A program made the position numbers and the translations under genes. Of a DNA stretch of 64,000 bases, positions 23,412 through 31,611 are shown piece after piece. This DNA comes from JACVRW01 sp963751105 (lineage in GTDB: Bacteria > Actinomycetota > Thermoleophilia > Solirubrobacterales > Thermoleophilaceae), in the NCBI GenBank assembly GCA_963751105.1, contig CAVVTG010000002.1, positions 186,001 through 250,000 of the forward strand. Reading direction: 5' to 3'. How positions within the stretch are numbered: the stretch's first letter is position 1; each line of letters begins with the position of its first letter. The notes below the pieces were generated by a model. That model had not been told where the DNA came from, made no database searches, and worked only from the letters and a program-made list of their open reading frames with translations.

Positions 23412-23984
23412 CTAGATCTTGAAACGCAGCGCCCCACCGACGAGGGCCAGCGCTTGGAATACCTGATTGGGTGGTTTGGTCGCTCGGATCTCGTCCGGGT
23501 ACTTGCCGAACAGCATTGCCGCGTAGATGGCGGAGCGCGCATCCTTCGGCGGGAGCCGCTTGATCTTGCCTTCGTGGATCAGCCTGTGCATGTCCCGAAA
23601 GAACGACTCGAAGCGTTGCGCCGGGCGATGGATGTTGACGATCCGCGCGGGCTCATCGCTCGCGTTCCGAACCGAGTGCGGCACACCCGCAGGCACGGTC
23701 GCCTTCTCGCCGGCACGGACGGGGCTCCAGTTGCCGTTCATGAAGACCTCGAGCGCGCCCTCGATGACCTCGTAGCTCTCGTCAGCCCTCGGGTGCACGT
23801 GAACGGGAGGGCCAGGCATCCGGGGCTCGATCCAATTCGTGGCCTCGAACAGCTCGCCGGAGGTGTCGACTGTGCTGCGCGTGATCTCCCACCACATTCC
23901 CAACCCGGGACGGAAGTCGAGCCGGCGATCGTCGCCGCTGGACGGTTCGCGCGATGTGGATTCGCCGTGGTCAGGTTCGGACAT
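23412..23984 (-). CDS. Cupin domain protein
   Basis: 190 residues from ATG 23984, preceded by AAAGGGG. After a polar N-terminus, a cupin barrel is clear: P-P-V-H-V-H-P-R-A-D-E-S-Y-E (metal ligands His, His, Glu at about 71-79) and P-A-G-V-P-H-S-V-R-N with the second His near 113. The C-terminal 50 residues are helical. It is a distinct subfamily from the cupin at 22598. Role unknown. Confidence 0.83.
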   Translation of the reverse strand: MSEPDHGESTSREPSSGDDRRLDFRPGLGMWWEITRSTVDTSGELFEATNWIEPRMPGPPVHVHPRADESYEVIEGALEVFMNGNWSPVRAGEKATVPAGVPHSVRNASDEPARIVNIHRPAQRFESFFRDMHRLIHEGKIKRLPPKDARSAIYAAMLFGKYPDEIRATKPPNQVFQALALVGGALRFKI

Positions 23985-24407
23985 GGTGGCCCCTTTCCGG
24001 AGGCGCCCGGCGGCTGGAGCGCCGGGCAGGCAGTTCGGCGGCTGTGGAGAAACTACGCCTCCCGCTCCCTCGTGCGACTTCCGCGTTCTCGCCTGGCAGC
24101 GGCACTCGGCCAGGCGCACGCGGGACTGCTGCTTCCATGCGAAGCGAGAGCGAGGACCTGGCTACTGCTTTTCGTCCCAAGCAGGACACTGTGCGCGAAC
24201 CTGTCTTGCTCACACGACGGGGTGTATGCGACTGCTCCGTCCGCGACCGCCCCTACGTCTGGACGTCGGGGCGCGTCGCCCGCGAGGCTCGATCAGCTCG
24301 GGTCGCCGCGGAAGTAGCGTCGGCGTCTTCGCAGCTGAGGCTCGAAACGCCGCACATCGCGGGGTCCCAACCGTCCGCGACGAGATCCCGCGACGCCGCT
24401 TCTGTCG
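23985..24407. other. Intergenic region with dispersed repeat
   Basis: 423 bases with no supported gene; open frames here on the plus strand have no recognisable features and run over the neighbouring genes. It contains repeat copy C2 (24089-24144) and a related TGCTTTTCGTCC word at 24165-24177. Confidence 0.5.
24089..24144. repeat. Dispersed imperfect repeat, copy C2
   Basis: Partner of copy C1 (22338-22397), sharing TCGCCTGGCAG, AGGCGCAC, CTGCTTCC and ATGC-G-AAGC blocks in order. Confidence 0.5.
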
Positions 24408-24968
24408 TCATCTGGGCGCCGGCTGTGCGGGGATCTCACAGGCCCCGCCGGCGCAGACCTCGAAGGCTGGATCCCTGGTCGTCCAGCCGCGCCGCACCAT
24501 GTAGCCGTGAAGCTCGCAGCCGGCGCAGACGCCGAGCACTGACTCCATCCACATCAGCACCATGCAGATCACGCAGAGCGTTCTCGGCAGTGTGCCGGTG
24601 ATGCCGCTGTTAGTAATGATCGTCATGGAGAGGGCCAGGGCCAGGCCGATCTCCCAGGCGAAGCGCTTCGGCTTGGCTGAGACCCATTCCGGCGGCCGGC
24701 GGCGAGTCATCCAGCCGGCGATTATGCCCACAGGGCTGTAACGGATGCCGAAGGTCACCCGGGTCAAGAACTCGACGAAGAAGAGGCTCGAGGCGACCTG
24801 GAGCGGGACGTACTGCTGATCGAAGTAGGCGAAGCTGAAGGCGACTGCCCCGATCACGAGCGTCAGGCCGGCCGCGGCACGGACTTGGTTCTCGTCGAAG
24901 ACGGTGGCGTGCAGCTCCCTACCGTCGACGGTCAGGCCAGAAATTTGATCGCCGAACGTGAGTCCCAT
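24408..24968 (-). CDS. DUF4395 membrane protein
   Basis: 186 residues from ATG 24968; an upstream in-frame ATG (25082) exists but adds a non-conserved N-terminus. Three to four membrane segments are visible, and the family hallmark is the C-x-x-C…C-x-x-C pattern in C-V-I-C-M-V-L-M-W-M-E-S…C-A-G-C near residues 139-159. DUF4395 proteins are membrane proteins with paired Cys, often near thioredoxin-like or sulfur genes. Here the neighbour is an SQR-like flavoprotein on the same strand, which fits a redox or sulfur link (inference). Confidence 0.82.
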   Translation of the reverse strand: MGLTFGDQISGLTVDGRELHATVFDENQVRAAAGLTLVIGAVAFSFAYFDQQYVPLQVASSLFFVEFLTRVTFGIRYSPVGIIAGWMTRRRPPEWVSAKPKRFAWEIGLALALSMTIITNSGITGTLPRTLCVICMVLMWMESVLGVCAGCELHGYMVRRGWTTRDPAFEVCAGGACEIPAQPAPR

Positions 24969-25187
24969 GCGGTTGTCCTGCCCGAGGGACCAGTGTAGTC
25001 GATAAAGGAAGATTGGCTGGGCAGACTGTGCGGCTCGCCGGCCAGGAGCAGCCTCGAACCGGTTCGCGGTTCGCGTGGCCATGCAACGAGTCCGGCAGCC
25101 CCGGTCAGCTCGAGGGCGACGTCGCCGAGGAGGAGTACGCCCAAGCGCCCCCGACCGACAGTCTGGCCGCCGCCTCTCAGCCCGGGA

Positions 25188-26327
25188 TCAGTGCCCGAAC
25201 CAGCGCGCGCGCCGTATGGCGCCGAACTCCTCTTTCTCGGCGGCGTACTCGAGCGCGGGCTCGTAGCGCTGGGCCGCTGGCGCGTCGCCGTGCAGGAAGT
25301 TCACCTCGACCTTGCCGACGAACCCGCCACCAAACTCTGCGTAGCAGATCCCCGATGCGCCGAACGGCGCCGGCGGCTCACCACCCGTGATTGCGGCCGC
25401 GATGTCGTCGGCGACGACGATCGCGGCTGACTCGGCGAAGATCCCGGCCTTGGGGACGGTCCGGGGGCCGGTGCAGACGTCGCCGATTGCGTACACGCCG
25501 GAGAACTGGGTCGTGAGATTCGTTTGGTCGACCGGGACCCAGCCGTTGACCGCGAGGCCGGAGGCTGAGAGTGGATCGGGCGCGCGGTGCTTCGGGATCC
25601 CGATAAACAGGTCGTATGGGAGCTTCTCGCCGTTCGCGAGCTGCGCCGTCCGTGTCGGGGGATCAATCCCGGTGACGAGGTGCTCGGGGAGCTCGGTGAT
25701 GCCGCGCGCAACGAGCCCGTCGCGGAACATCTGCGCGACCTCGCCGGTCACCGGGACTGGCCGCTGCATCGGGAAGACCGACGAGATCTCCACCGCGTCG
25801 GCCATGCCCCGCTGCTTGAAGTGCTCGTGCAGCATGAACGCCCCCTCGAACGGGGCGGGCGGGCACTTGAACGGCTGCCCGAGCACGGAAACAAGGACCC
25901 TGCCGCCGTCGAAGTCCTGCAGCGCGTCCCGCAGGCGCTCGGCGCCGGCCAGCGTGTAGTACTCGTGGCCGCCCTCCTGCAGGCCCGGCGTGGCCGCCAT
26001 GTCGTAGTCCGCGCCCATCGCCACCACGAGGTAGTCCGCGTCGTGCGCAGCGACGTCGGTGGAGACCCGCCGGGCCACCGGGTCGATGCCGGTCACGGTC
26101 TCCCGCCGGAACTCAACAGCGTCCTTGACGACGTCGCTGTAGTACAGCCGTACGTCGTCGGCGGACTGCCTGCCGAGCATCACGTCGAGCTTCGAGTAAC
26201 CGAAGTACCAGGAGTCCTTGCGGTCGAGCAACGTGACGCGGACGGCGTCGTTCATCGTCTCCGAGAGCCGCGTCGCGAGTTCCAGTCCTCCGAAGCCGGC
26301 GCCCAAAATCAGGACATGCTTCTTCAC
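25188..26327 (-). CDS. Sulfide:quinone reductase-like FAD/NAD(P)-binding oxidoreductase
   Basis: 379 residues from GTG 26327, the start just before the FAD-binding motif V-L-I-L-G-A-G-F-G-G-L-E. Other features: D-R-K-D-S-W near 39, a second Rossmann region, the Cys motif F-K-C-P-P-A-P at about 165-171, and V-Y-A-I-G-D-V-C near 300. The single C-P-P-A-P Cys is typical of SQR-like and related flavoproteins; a full SQR needs two or three active Cys, so the exact activity is open. It is likely membrane-associated at the quinone pool. Confidence 0.82.
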   Translation of the reverse strand: MKKHVLILGAGFGGLELATRLSETMNDAVRVTLLDRKDSWYFGYSKLDVMLGRQSADDVRLYYSDVVKDAVEFRRETVTGIDPVARRVSTDVAAHDADYLVVAMGADYDMAATPGLQEGGHEYYTLAGAERLRDALQDFDGGRVLVSVLGQPFKCPPAPFEGAFMLHEHFKQRGMADAVEISSVFPMQRPVPVTGEVAQMFRDGLVARGITELPEHLVTGIDPPTRTAQLANGEKLPYDLFIGIPKHRAPDPLSASGLAVNGWVPVDQTNLTTQFSGVYAIGDVCTGPRTVPKAGIFAESAAIVVADDIAAAITGGEPPAPFGASGICYAEFGGGFVGKVEVNFLHGDAPAAQRYEPALEYAAEKEEFGAIRRARWFGH

Positions 26328-26385
26328 CCGGCCGAGCCTACCGCTGCCCGCTAGACCGCGGGTCGATCGTTTCCAACGATAGAAG

Positions 26386-26419
26386 CGCGCTACCGCTCTC
26401 AGGCACAAGCGGTAGCGCG
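26386..26419. other. Perfect 12-bp inverted repeat
   Basis: CGCGCTACCGCT (26386-26397) and AGCGGTAGCGCG (26408-26419) are perfectly complementary around a 10-base loop. No U-run follows. It may be a protein-binding site or a bidirectional terminator-like structure. Confidence 0.7.
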
Positions 26420-26435
26420 GTGACTTCGTGCGCGA

Positions 26436-26502
26436 CTACCGCAATGGACGAACAGCGAGCGCGATTCCCTAGCGTCGGCTCGGTATCGCATTGCGCGAAA
26501 AC
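26436..26502. repeat. Dispersed imperfect repeat, copy B2
   Basis: Partner of copy B1 (23209-23275), sharing GTCGGCTC, TATCGCA and TGCGCGA in the same order and spacing. Confidence 0.55.
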
Positions 26503-26536
26503 GCGACACCGCGGTTCGAGGCTCGCCGCCGCCATG

Positions 26537-26565
26537 CCCGCTTGCGCATTCCATGCGCAAGCGGG
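26537..26565. other. Perfect 12-bp hairpin
   Basis: CCCGCTTGCGCA (26537-26548) pairs perfectly with TGCGCAAGCGGG (26554-26565) around the five-base loop TTCCA. It is REP-like in form and lies about 170 bases upstream of the exported-protein start. Confidence 0.7.
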
Positions 26566-26735
26566 AGCCAGGGAGCTCCACTCCCGCTTGTCGTCCATTG
26601 CAGGAGCGACTGGATGGGACCGGAGGCGCTCGTAGCTACGCGGGGGCTTCCGCGTCTCGGCCGCCGACGTCTCAGGCCGGTCTCATCGTGGCGTCCTAGC
26701 CTGGCCGCGCAGAGACTCCCGAACCGGAGGAACCG

Positions 26736-27509
26736 ATGAAGCTCCTTGGAACAACATCCCTAGCCCTGCTCGCGGCGGCATCGGGCTACGCTGCTGCCCG
26801 CTCGGCGGAGGAGGCCCCGGCGCGCCCGGCGACCGACTCGGGTGCACGCGTGCCGCTCAAGGAGGCCAAGCTCAACATCGAGCACAACGCGACCGACCGG
26901 GACACCGGCTTCCAGGGGGCCGTCGACAGCGAGGGCTGGCGCAATCTCGACGTGCGCGGGCCACGAGGCAAGGTGCTGAGCTTCAGGGGGCGCGGCGCGC
27001 TCGGCAGGCTCGGGCTGACCGAACTGTTCTTCGAGACCGTCGAGCCCGAGAACAAGGACACCTCGATCAAGAAGATGCTGCGAAAGCTGCCGGAGGGGAG
27101 GTATCGGATCGCCGGCACGGCCCAGGAGAACGGCAAGCGCGTCGGCCGGACGGCGGGGAGGGCTTGGCTCACGCACGACATCCCCGCGGGCCCGCGGCTC
27201 GTCTCGCCCGCGGAGGGCGCGACCGTGCCGACGCGGGGCGTCGTCGCCGACTGGGAGCCAGTGTCGAGGACGATCACCGGCAAGCGCGTGAGCATCATCG
27301 CCTACCAGCTGATCATCGAGAGGGACGTCGAGCCGCACCGACACATGATCGGTAAGTTCGGGCTCAGCATGTACCTGCCACGCTCGGTGACCCGCATCCA
27401 CGTGTCGGACGGTTTCCTTGAGCCCGGCACCGCCTACAACTGGGAGGTGCTGGCGATCGAGCGCAGCGGAAACCAGACGCTCTCCTCCGGCTCCTTCAAG
27501 ACCCGGTAG
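26736..27509 (+). CDS. Exported protein with C-terminal fibronectin-type domain
   Basis: 257 residues from ATG 26736 with GGAGGA before it. An N-terminal hydrophobic signal (residues 3-21, A-A-A-R-S-A) is followed by an N-terminal beta-rich domain (L-N-I-E-H-N-A-T-D-x-D-x-G-F near 46) and a second domain ending in A-Y-N-W-E-V-L-A-I-E…S-S-G-S-F-K-T, which resembles a FnIII strand pattern. No catalytic residues are evident. It probably functions as a secreted binding protein. Confidence 0.75.
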   Translation: MKLLGTTSLALLAAASGYAAARSAEEAPARPATDSGARVPLKEAKLNIEHNATDRDTGFQGAVDSEGWRNLDVRGPRGKVLSFRGRGALGRLGLTELFFETVEPENKDTSIKKMLRKLPEGRYRIAGTAQENGKRVGRTAGRAWLTHDIPAGPRLVSPAEGATVPTRGVVADWEPVSRTITGKRVSIIAYQLIIERDVEPHRHMIGKFGLSMYLPRSVTRIHVSDGFLEPGTAYNWEVLAIERSGNQTLSSGSFKTR

Positions 27510-27713
27510 CGCCGGCGAGCCCTGGAGCCGCGTCGACTGGACTCGGCCGCGAGTCGGCGTGGCGCTGCGCACGCCGGCGACCCGATGGTGGCAGAGCGGT
27601 CGCGCCGTCGAGAGTGCGGGGTTCATGGGCAAGCGGCACTCTCCTTGCGAGCGCGCGGCGCTGCTGCAGCTCGTCCCGAGCGGAAGCCGGACGTCACTGT
27701 GCCTGTGGGACCT

Positions 27714-28466
27714 CTAGGTGCGACTCGCTGCGGGCATGGTCGCTTCGACGGCCTGAAGGATGAGCTGGGTCGCGGCGTCGGGCTGCGACACGAACGAGAC
27801 GTGAGAGGCCGGCACCTCCACGATCGTTGCGTCCGCGCGCTCGGCCATGAACCGCTGGAGCTCCGGCGGGATCGCCTTGTCCTCCGTGCCCAGTAGGTAC
27901 CAGCACGGCAGCGTCTTCCACGCCGGCGGGCTCGACGGCGCGCCGGCGAACGCAGCGGCAGCGTATGGCCGTTGCGCAGCGGCCATGACATCCGCCGTGG
28001 CCTCATCGACGTCGGCGGCGAAGGCCTCCCGGAACGCCTCGGGGGCGAGGAAGAGGTCCGCACCCTCGCTCCCGTCCGCGCTGGTGAAGGGCACGGGCCT
28101 GATTGAGGGCCCCACGAGGCTGCCCTCGAACCTCTCGAGGAGCTCCTGCTGGCTCTCGCCCTCGTCGCACATCCATCCGTTGAGGTAGACGAGTGCCTTG
28201 ACCTGGTCGTTGCCGGTCGCCGCGGTCGAAATGACGTTGCCGCCGTAGGAGTGGCCGACGAGCACGATCGGGCCGGTCAGCGTCTGCAGGAGCTCGGCGA
28301 GGTAGGTCGAGTCGCCGGCGAGGTCGCGAAGCGGGTTGGCGAACCCGATGGCGCGGAATCCGTGGCGCTGGAGAGCGCGGATCTCGGCGTCGAAGCCCGT
28401 CGCATCGGCCCAAGCACCGTGGACAAGGACGATCGTCGGTTTGCTTTCGTCAGGCTGGGTGGCCAT
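27714..28466 (-). CDS. Alpha/beta hydrolase (serine type, esterase/haloperoxidase-like)
   Basis: 250 residues from ATG 28466 with GAGAGGAG in front. It shows the H-G-A-W-A-D oxyanion motif, the nucleophile elbow V-G-H-S-Y-G-G-N (Ser near 94), L-L-G-T-E-D-K acidic region and P-A-S-H-V-S-F with the catalytic His. The family includes esterases and cofactor-free haloperoxidases; substrate unknown. It is cytoplasmic. Confidence 0.85.
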   Translation of the reverse strand: MATQPDESKPTIVLVHGAWADATGFDAEIRALQRHGFRAIGFANPLRDLAGDSTYLAELLQTLTGPIVLVGHSYGGNVISTAATGNDQVKALVYLNGWMCDEGESQQELLERFEGSLVGPSIRPVPFTSADGSEGADLFLAPEAFREAFAADVDEATADVMAAAQRPYAAAAFAGAPSSPPAWKTLPCWYLLGTEDKAIPPELQRFMAERADATIVEVPASHVSFVSQPDAATQLILQAVEATMPAASRT

Positions 28467-28597
28467 GTCAGCTCCTCTCGCGCGTCGTGTGTAGTTGGAC
28501 GGCCGTGAGCAGTCTCTCTTGCACGGCGGGCCGCCGCAACCCTGGTGGACAAGACCGCCGATCAGACGGCTGGCGGCCCTGTTCAACCGAGCGTGGT

Positions 28598-28828
28598 GTG
28601 TTGGGAACCGCGACAGCCGAGTGCTTCGTCCTGCTGAGCGTGACCGACGAGGGCTGTGACTTCTGGAGCGATGAGGTCTGGATCGACTACGCCGGCATGA
28701 AGGTGGCGGGCGCAGAAGGGCACTTCCTGACGTTCTATGGCACGGTCGAGGGGCAAAAGTCCTTTGAGACGCAGATCGGTGGCGAGCGCTACGTGCCTCA
28801 GATCACCGCGGAGTTCTTCGAGGAGTAG
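28598..28828 (+). CDS. Small hypothetical protein
   Basis: 76 residues from GTG 28598; the frame is open further upstream but only this part looks like protein (C-F-V-L-L-S-V-T-D-E-G, then W-I-D-Y-A-G-M-K-V). It is acidic with beta-like strands. I see no family. It is immediately followed by the integrase remnant. Confidence 0.45.
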   Translation: MLGTATAECFVLLSVTDEGCDFWSDEVWIDYAGMKVAGAEGHFLTFYGTVEGQKSFETQIGGERYVPQITAEFFEE

Positions 28829-28830
28829 TT

Positions 28831-29221
28831 ATCGAAGCGAAGCTCCCTGAGCCGTGGAGGGCGTGCGCCCGGCTCGTCACGGGGGTCAGGCTCCCAAAGA
28901 GCGTCGAGTGGGACGAGGAAGACGACGAGAGCGGAGAAGAGCGGCGACCCTTTCCCGGTGCGAATGGCGACGTGATGGAGCTCGTGGTGAGTCTGGTTCG
29001 CCCCGACCTCCGTCGCCTCTTCGAGCTCATGGTGTGGACGGGTTGCGCCGATCCGAAGTGATCGGTCTCAAAGGGAGGGACCTCCACCTGGACGGCGCCA
29101 CGCCCTACGTCTTAGCTCGGCGCCGGCTCAGCCGGGTCCGCGGTAAGGGGTTGCAGGCCGGCCCGCCGAAACCAACACGAGGCGGCGCGACATCCCGATC
29201 ATCGCCCTTCACAGGAAGCTC
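28831..29221 (+). pseudogene. Tyrosine recombinase (phage integrase) remnant
   Basis: One frame encodes a linker and helix ending L-F-E-L-M-V-W-T-G and then hits a stop (29059-29061). The next frame resumes with G-L-R-R-S-E-V-I-G-L-K-G-R-D-L-H-L-D-G, the box I Arg region of tyrosine recombinases. A third frame continues R-R-R-D-I-P-I-I-A-L-H-R-K-L. Each join needs a single added base (near 29051 and 29172). The N-terminal arm domain and the C-terminal H-x-x-R…Y are missing, and the remnant runs into the 3' end of the convergent hydrolase gene. It is clearly non-functional as read. Confidence 0.75.
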
Positions 29222-29991
29222 AGCACCTCGGCGGTGAACAAATCAGTCGCGGTATCCATGGCGGCATGTCGCTGCCCTGGCATGATCACCACGCGGCAGT
29301 CCGGCAGAGCCCCCCGTAGCGCCTCGCCCGCCACTCTGAAGGGCTCACTGCTGTCGCTGCCTTGGAGGTACAGCGTTGGCACGGCGAGTTCGCCGAAGCG
29401 GCTCGCATCGAAGACGTACTCCCGGCTCGCACGCTCCTCCCGCGGAATCGTGTCGGCCGCGTCGAGCCGTGCCTCCCAGGCCGGCAAAGACCGCATCAGT
29501 TCGACCTGATCTGGGGGAAGGCCGGCGACCTCCTGCATGAAGACGCCCAGCAGCTCGTCGCGCCTCCCTTCCTCGAGCAGCGTCTGAAGCCGGTCGACGA
29601 CATGTGGCGGGGACTTCAGGAAGCCCATCGGCGGCTCGTATAGGACGAGCTTGCGGATCCTGCCGGTCAGCAATGCCGCCTCAAGGGCGCAGATGCCCCC
29701 GTAGGAGTGGCCCAGCACGCTCACGTCTTCACCCGCCGATTCGACAACCGCGACGAGATCCTCGTACTCGCGGTCCAGCGCGTAGTCGGTGCTATCGCCG
29801 CTTTGCCCCCGGCCGCGACGGTCGACCGCGAAGACAGCGAAGCGCTCCCCCAACGCTGGCAGCACCGGCGCCCAGCGGTTGTGGTCGGCCGCGGCGCCAT
29901 GGATCAACACAAGCGGCGGCCCCTCGCCGCTTCGCCAGACAGCGATCGGGGTCCCGTCCTGAGAGAGAACCGTCGTAGGGTCTTCGCTCAC
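29209..29991 (-). CDS. Alpha/beta hydrolase
   Basis: 260 residues from GTG 29991. It has L-I-H-G-A-A-A-D (oxyanion), D-R-R-G-R-G-Q-S-G, the nucleophile elbow V-L-G-H-S-Y-G-G (Ser near 97) and a C-terminal G-Q-R-H-A-A-M with the catalytic His. It belongs to the general esterase/lipase-like hydrolase group; substrate unknown. Its last codons overlap the integrase remnant, which suggests the remnant's end was lost there. Confidence 0.85.
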   Translation of the reverse strand: MSEDPTTVLSQDGTPIAVWRSGEGPPLVLIHGAAADHNRWAPVLPALGERFAVFAVDRRGRGQSGDSTDYALDREYEDLVAVVESAGEDVSVLGHSYGGICALEAALLTGRIRKLVLYEPPMGFLKSPPHVVDRLQTLLEEGRRDELLGVFMQEVAGLPPDQVELMRSLPAWEARLDAADTIPREERASREYVFDASRFGELAVPTLYLQGSDSSEPFRVAGEALRGALPDCRVVIMPGQRHAAMDTATDLFTAEVLSFL

Positions 29992-30061
29992 CAGCTTCCT
30001 TCGTGGCCTGAGAATCCAGTAGTTCGGGACGCGATCGGCGTCGACTAGGGTACCCGCGCAG

Positions 30062-30496
30062 ATGAAGCTGTTCAGTCAGGACAAGAAGGTCGAGTCGCTT
30101 AAACGTGCCCCTCTCTTCGCGGGTCTGTCGCGTAAGGAACTGGTGCAGCTCGCCCGGCTGAGCGACGATGTAGAAGTACCGGCCGGGAGGGTGCTCTGCA
30201 AGGAGGGCGACCGGGGGCGGGAGTTCTTCGTGCTCGTTGAGGGCGAGGTGGATGTCGCCAGCAAGGGGAGGCGGGTGGCCACGCTAGGCGCGGGGGACTT
30301 CGTCGGGGAGATCTCCCTGCTCGAGCCGACGCCCCGCACAGCCACCGTCACGGCAAAGACGCCGGTGCGCTTCTTCGTACTCACACCGAAGGACTTCACG
30401 CAGATGCTCGAGGAAAACCCGAGCGTTGAGCGCAAGATCCTGCGGGCACTCGCTCGACGAGTTCTGGAACTCTCCCGGGACTCGACGCTCGCCTAG
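30062..30496 (+). CDS. Stand-alone cyclic-nucleotide-binding domain protein
   Basis: 144 residues from ATG 30062. It consists of one CNB domain: L-F-A-G-L-S-R-K-E-L, the phosphate-binding region G-D-F-V-G-E-I-S-L-L-E-x-x-x-R-T-A-T-V (about 81-98) and a C-terminal helix, without the HTH of Crp-type regulators. It could bind cAMP, cGMP or another ligand and act on a partner protein. It converges with the SnoaL gene, sharing CTAG (30493-30496). Confidence 0.85.
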   Translation: MKLFSQDKKVESLKRAPLFAGLSRKELVQLARLSDDVEVPAGRVLCKEGDRGREFFVLVEGEVDVASKGRRVATLGAGDFVGEISLLEPTPRTATVTAKTPVRFFVLTPKDFTQMLEENPSVERKILRALARRVLELSRDSTLA

Positions 30497-30879
30497 AACC
30501 GGGCGTCCAGTCCGTCCGCCACTGCTCGGAGGGCTTGTGAGCGCTCCGTGAACTGATCCATGCGGACGATCTTCCCGTTGCGAAGCGTAAAGACCTCGTA
30601 GAGGCGAGCGTCGACCCCGATCCCGCTTCCGCGGCCGCGCGCCCGGAAGCGGACAGTTACGACAACCCGGTCGCCCATGTCGGCGAACTCCTCGGGAATC
30701 AGCTCGTAGTCGTTCCATTCGCTCTTCCAACGCGACGTGCTGGCCCGAACCGCACCATGTCCCCGGGCCGACGACTCCTCCACCGGGTTCCACACGATGT
30801 CCGGGTCGGCATACGCCAGCGCCTTCTCGAGGTCGTCGACGAGGAACCTGCGCACGATCTCCACGTTCTCCTGCGACAT
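30493..30879 (-). CDS. SnoaL-like (NTF2 fold) protein
   Basis: 128 residues from ATG 30879, giving MS-x-x-NVEIVRRF. The NTF2 fold pattern is complete (D-P-D-I-V-W-N-P, V-V-V-T-V-R-F-R-A-R-G, I-V-R-M-D-Q-F). It is a paralogue of the protein at 20135-20527. Function unknown; such paralogues are numerous in Thermoleophilia (recollection). Confidence 0.82.
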   Translation of the reverse strand: MSQENVEIVRRFLVDDLEKALAYADPDIVWNPVEESSARGHGAVRASTSRWKSEWNDYELIPEEFADMGDRVVVTVRFRARGRGSGIGVDARLYEVFTLRNGKIVRMDQFTERSQALRAVADGLDARF

Positions 30880-30950
30880 CGCGCGTGCATTATCTCGGGG
30901 TCGCCACTTCCCAAGTCTCGCGTGGCGCCGTAACCGAAAAGGTGAGCGCT

Positions 30951-30964
30951 GCAAACGCGTTTGC
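30951..30964. promoter_or_regulatory. Palindrome, possible operator
   Basis: GCAAACGCGTTTGC is a perfect 14-base palindrome 72 bases upstream of GTG 31036. It resembles LacI-family operators (C-G-centred) but with a longer centre. No LacI-type gene is in the window. Confidence 0.35.
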
Positions 30965-31035
30965 CGGGCAGCACGTTGGGGTACCCGCTGCTACGCGCGG
31001 CTGCCGGATGGCGGCCGGCTGAGAGGAGAAACCCC

Positions 31036-31611
31036 GTGGTCTGGGCCCTGATCGCCGTCTTGCTGGTTGCGCTTGTTGTCGCTGGTGTGGTGATCGTTCG
31101 CCAGCGGCGTTCGACGCAACTTCAAGAAGGCTTCGGCCCGGAGTACGGTCGCACGCTGGCTGAGCGCGGCGACCGACGCGAGGCCGAAGCCGAGCTAAGT
31201 GAGCGCCGCGAGCGGCACGAGCAGCTCGAGATCCGTGAGCTCGAGCCGGAGCTGCGGGAGCGCTACTCCGACCGGTGGCAGGCGGCGCAGCGCACCTTCG
31301 TCGATCAGCCCGCGGCCGCGGTCGGCGAGGCGGACCGGCTCGTGAGCGAGGTGATGCGTGAACGCGGCTATCCCGTCGAGGACGACTTCGACCGGCGCGC
31401 AGCGGATATCTCGGTCGAGCACCCAGTGGTGGTCGAGAACTACCGCTCGGCCCACGAGATATCGGGCCGCGCCACCCGTGACGAGGCGAGCACCGAAGAC
31501 TTGCGCCAGGCCATGATCCACTTCCGGGAGCTCTTCGACGAGCTGCTCGGCGTCGAGGATCGACCGCGGAGCCAGACGTCAGACGAGAGCAACCAGGAGA
31601 TGCGATCATGA
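31036..31611 (+). CDS. Membrane-anchored protein with duplicated helical domain
   Basis: 191 residues from GTG 31036, preceded by GAGAGGAGAA. One N-terminal membrane segment (about 3-22) is followed by a charged linker and a helical domain: R-Y-S-D-R-W-Q-A-A-Q-R-T-F-V-D-Q-P then A-V-G-E-A-D-R-L-V-S-E-V-M and S-T-E-D-L-R-Q-A…F-R-E-L-F-D-E-L-L. The next gene has the same domain. They overlap as ATGA and are probably co-translated. Role unknown. Confidence 0.78.
   Translation: MVWALIAVLLVALVVAGVVIVRQRRSTQLQEGFGPEYGRTLAERGDRREAEAELSERRERHEQLEIRELEPELRERYSDRWQAAQRTFVDQPAAAVGEADRLVSEVMRERGYPVEDDFDRRAADISVEHPVVVENYRSAHEISGRATRDEASTEDLRQAMIHFRELFDELLGVEDRPRSQTSDESNQEMRS

Larger units (their letters stand above)
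26328..26735. other. Divergent intergenic region with strong stem-loops
   Basis: 408 bases between divergent genes with no supported gene. It holds a 12-bp stem (26386-26419), repeat copy B2 (26436-26502), a second 12-bp stem (26537-26565) and a good GGAGGA ribosome-binding site (26726-26731) for the exported protein. Confidence 0.55.

Noticed and set aside
23839..24504. Plus-strand open frame between cupin and DUF4395
   Set aside because: Overlaps two real minus-strand genes and a repeat; composition not protein-like.
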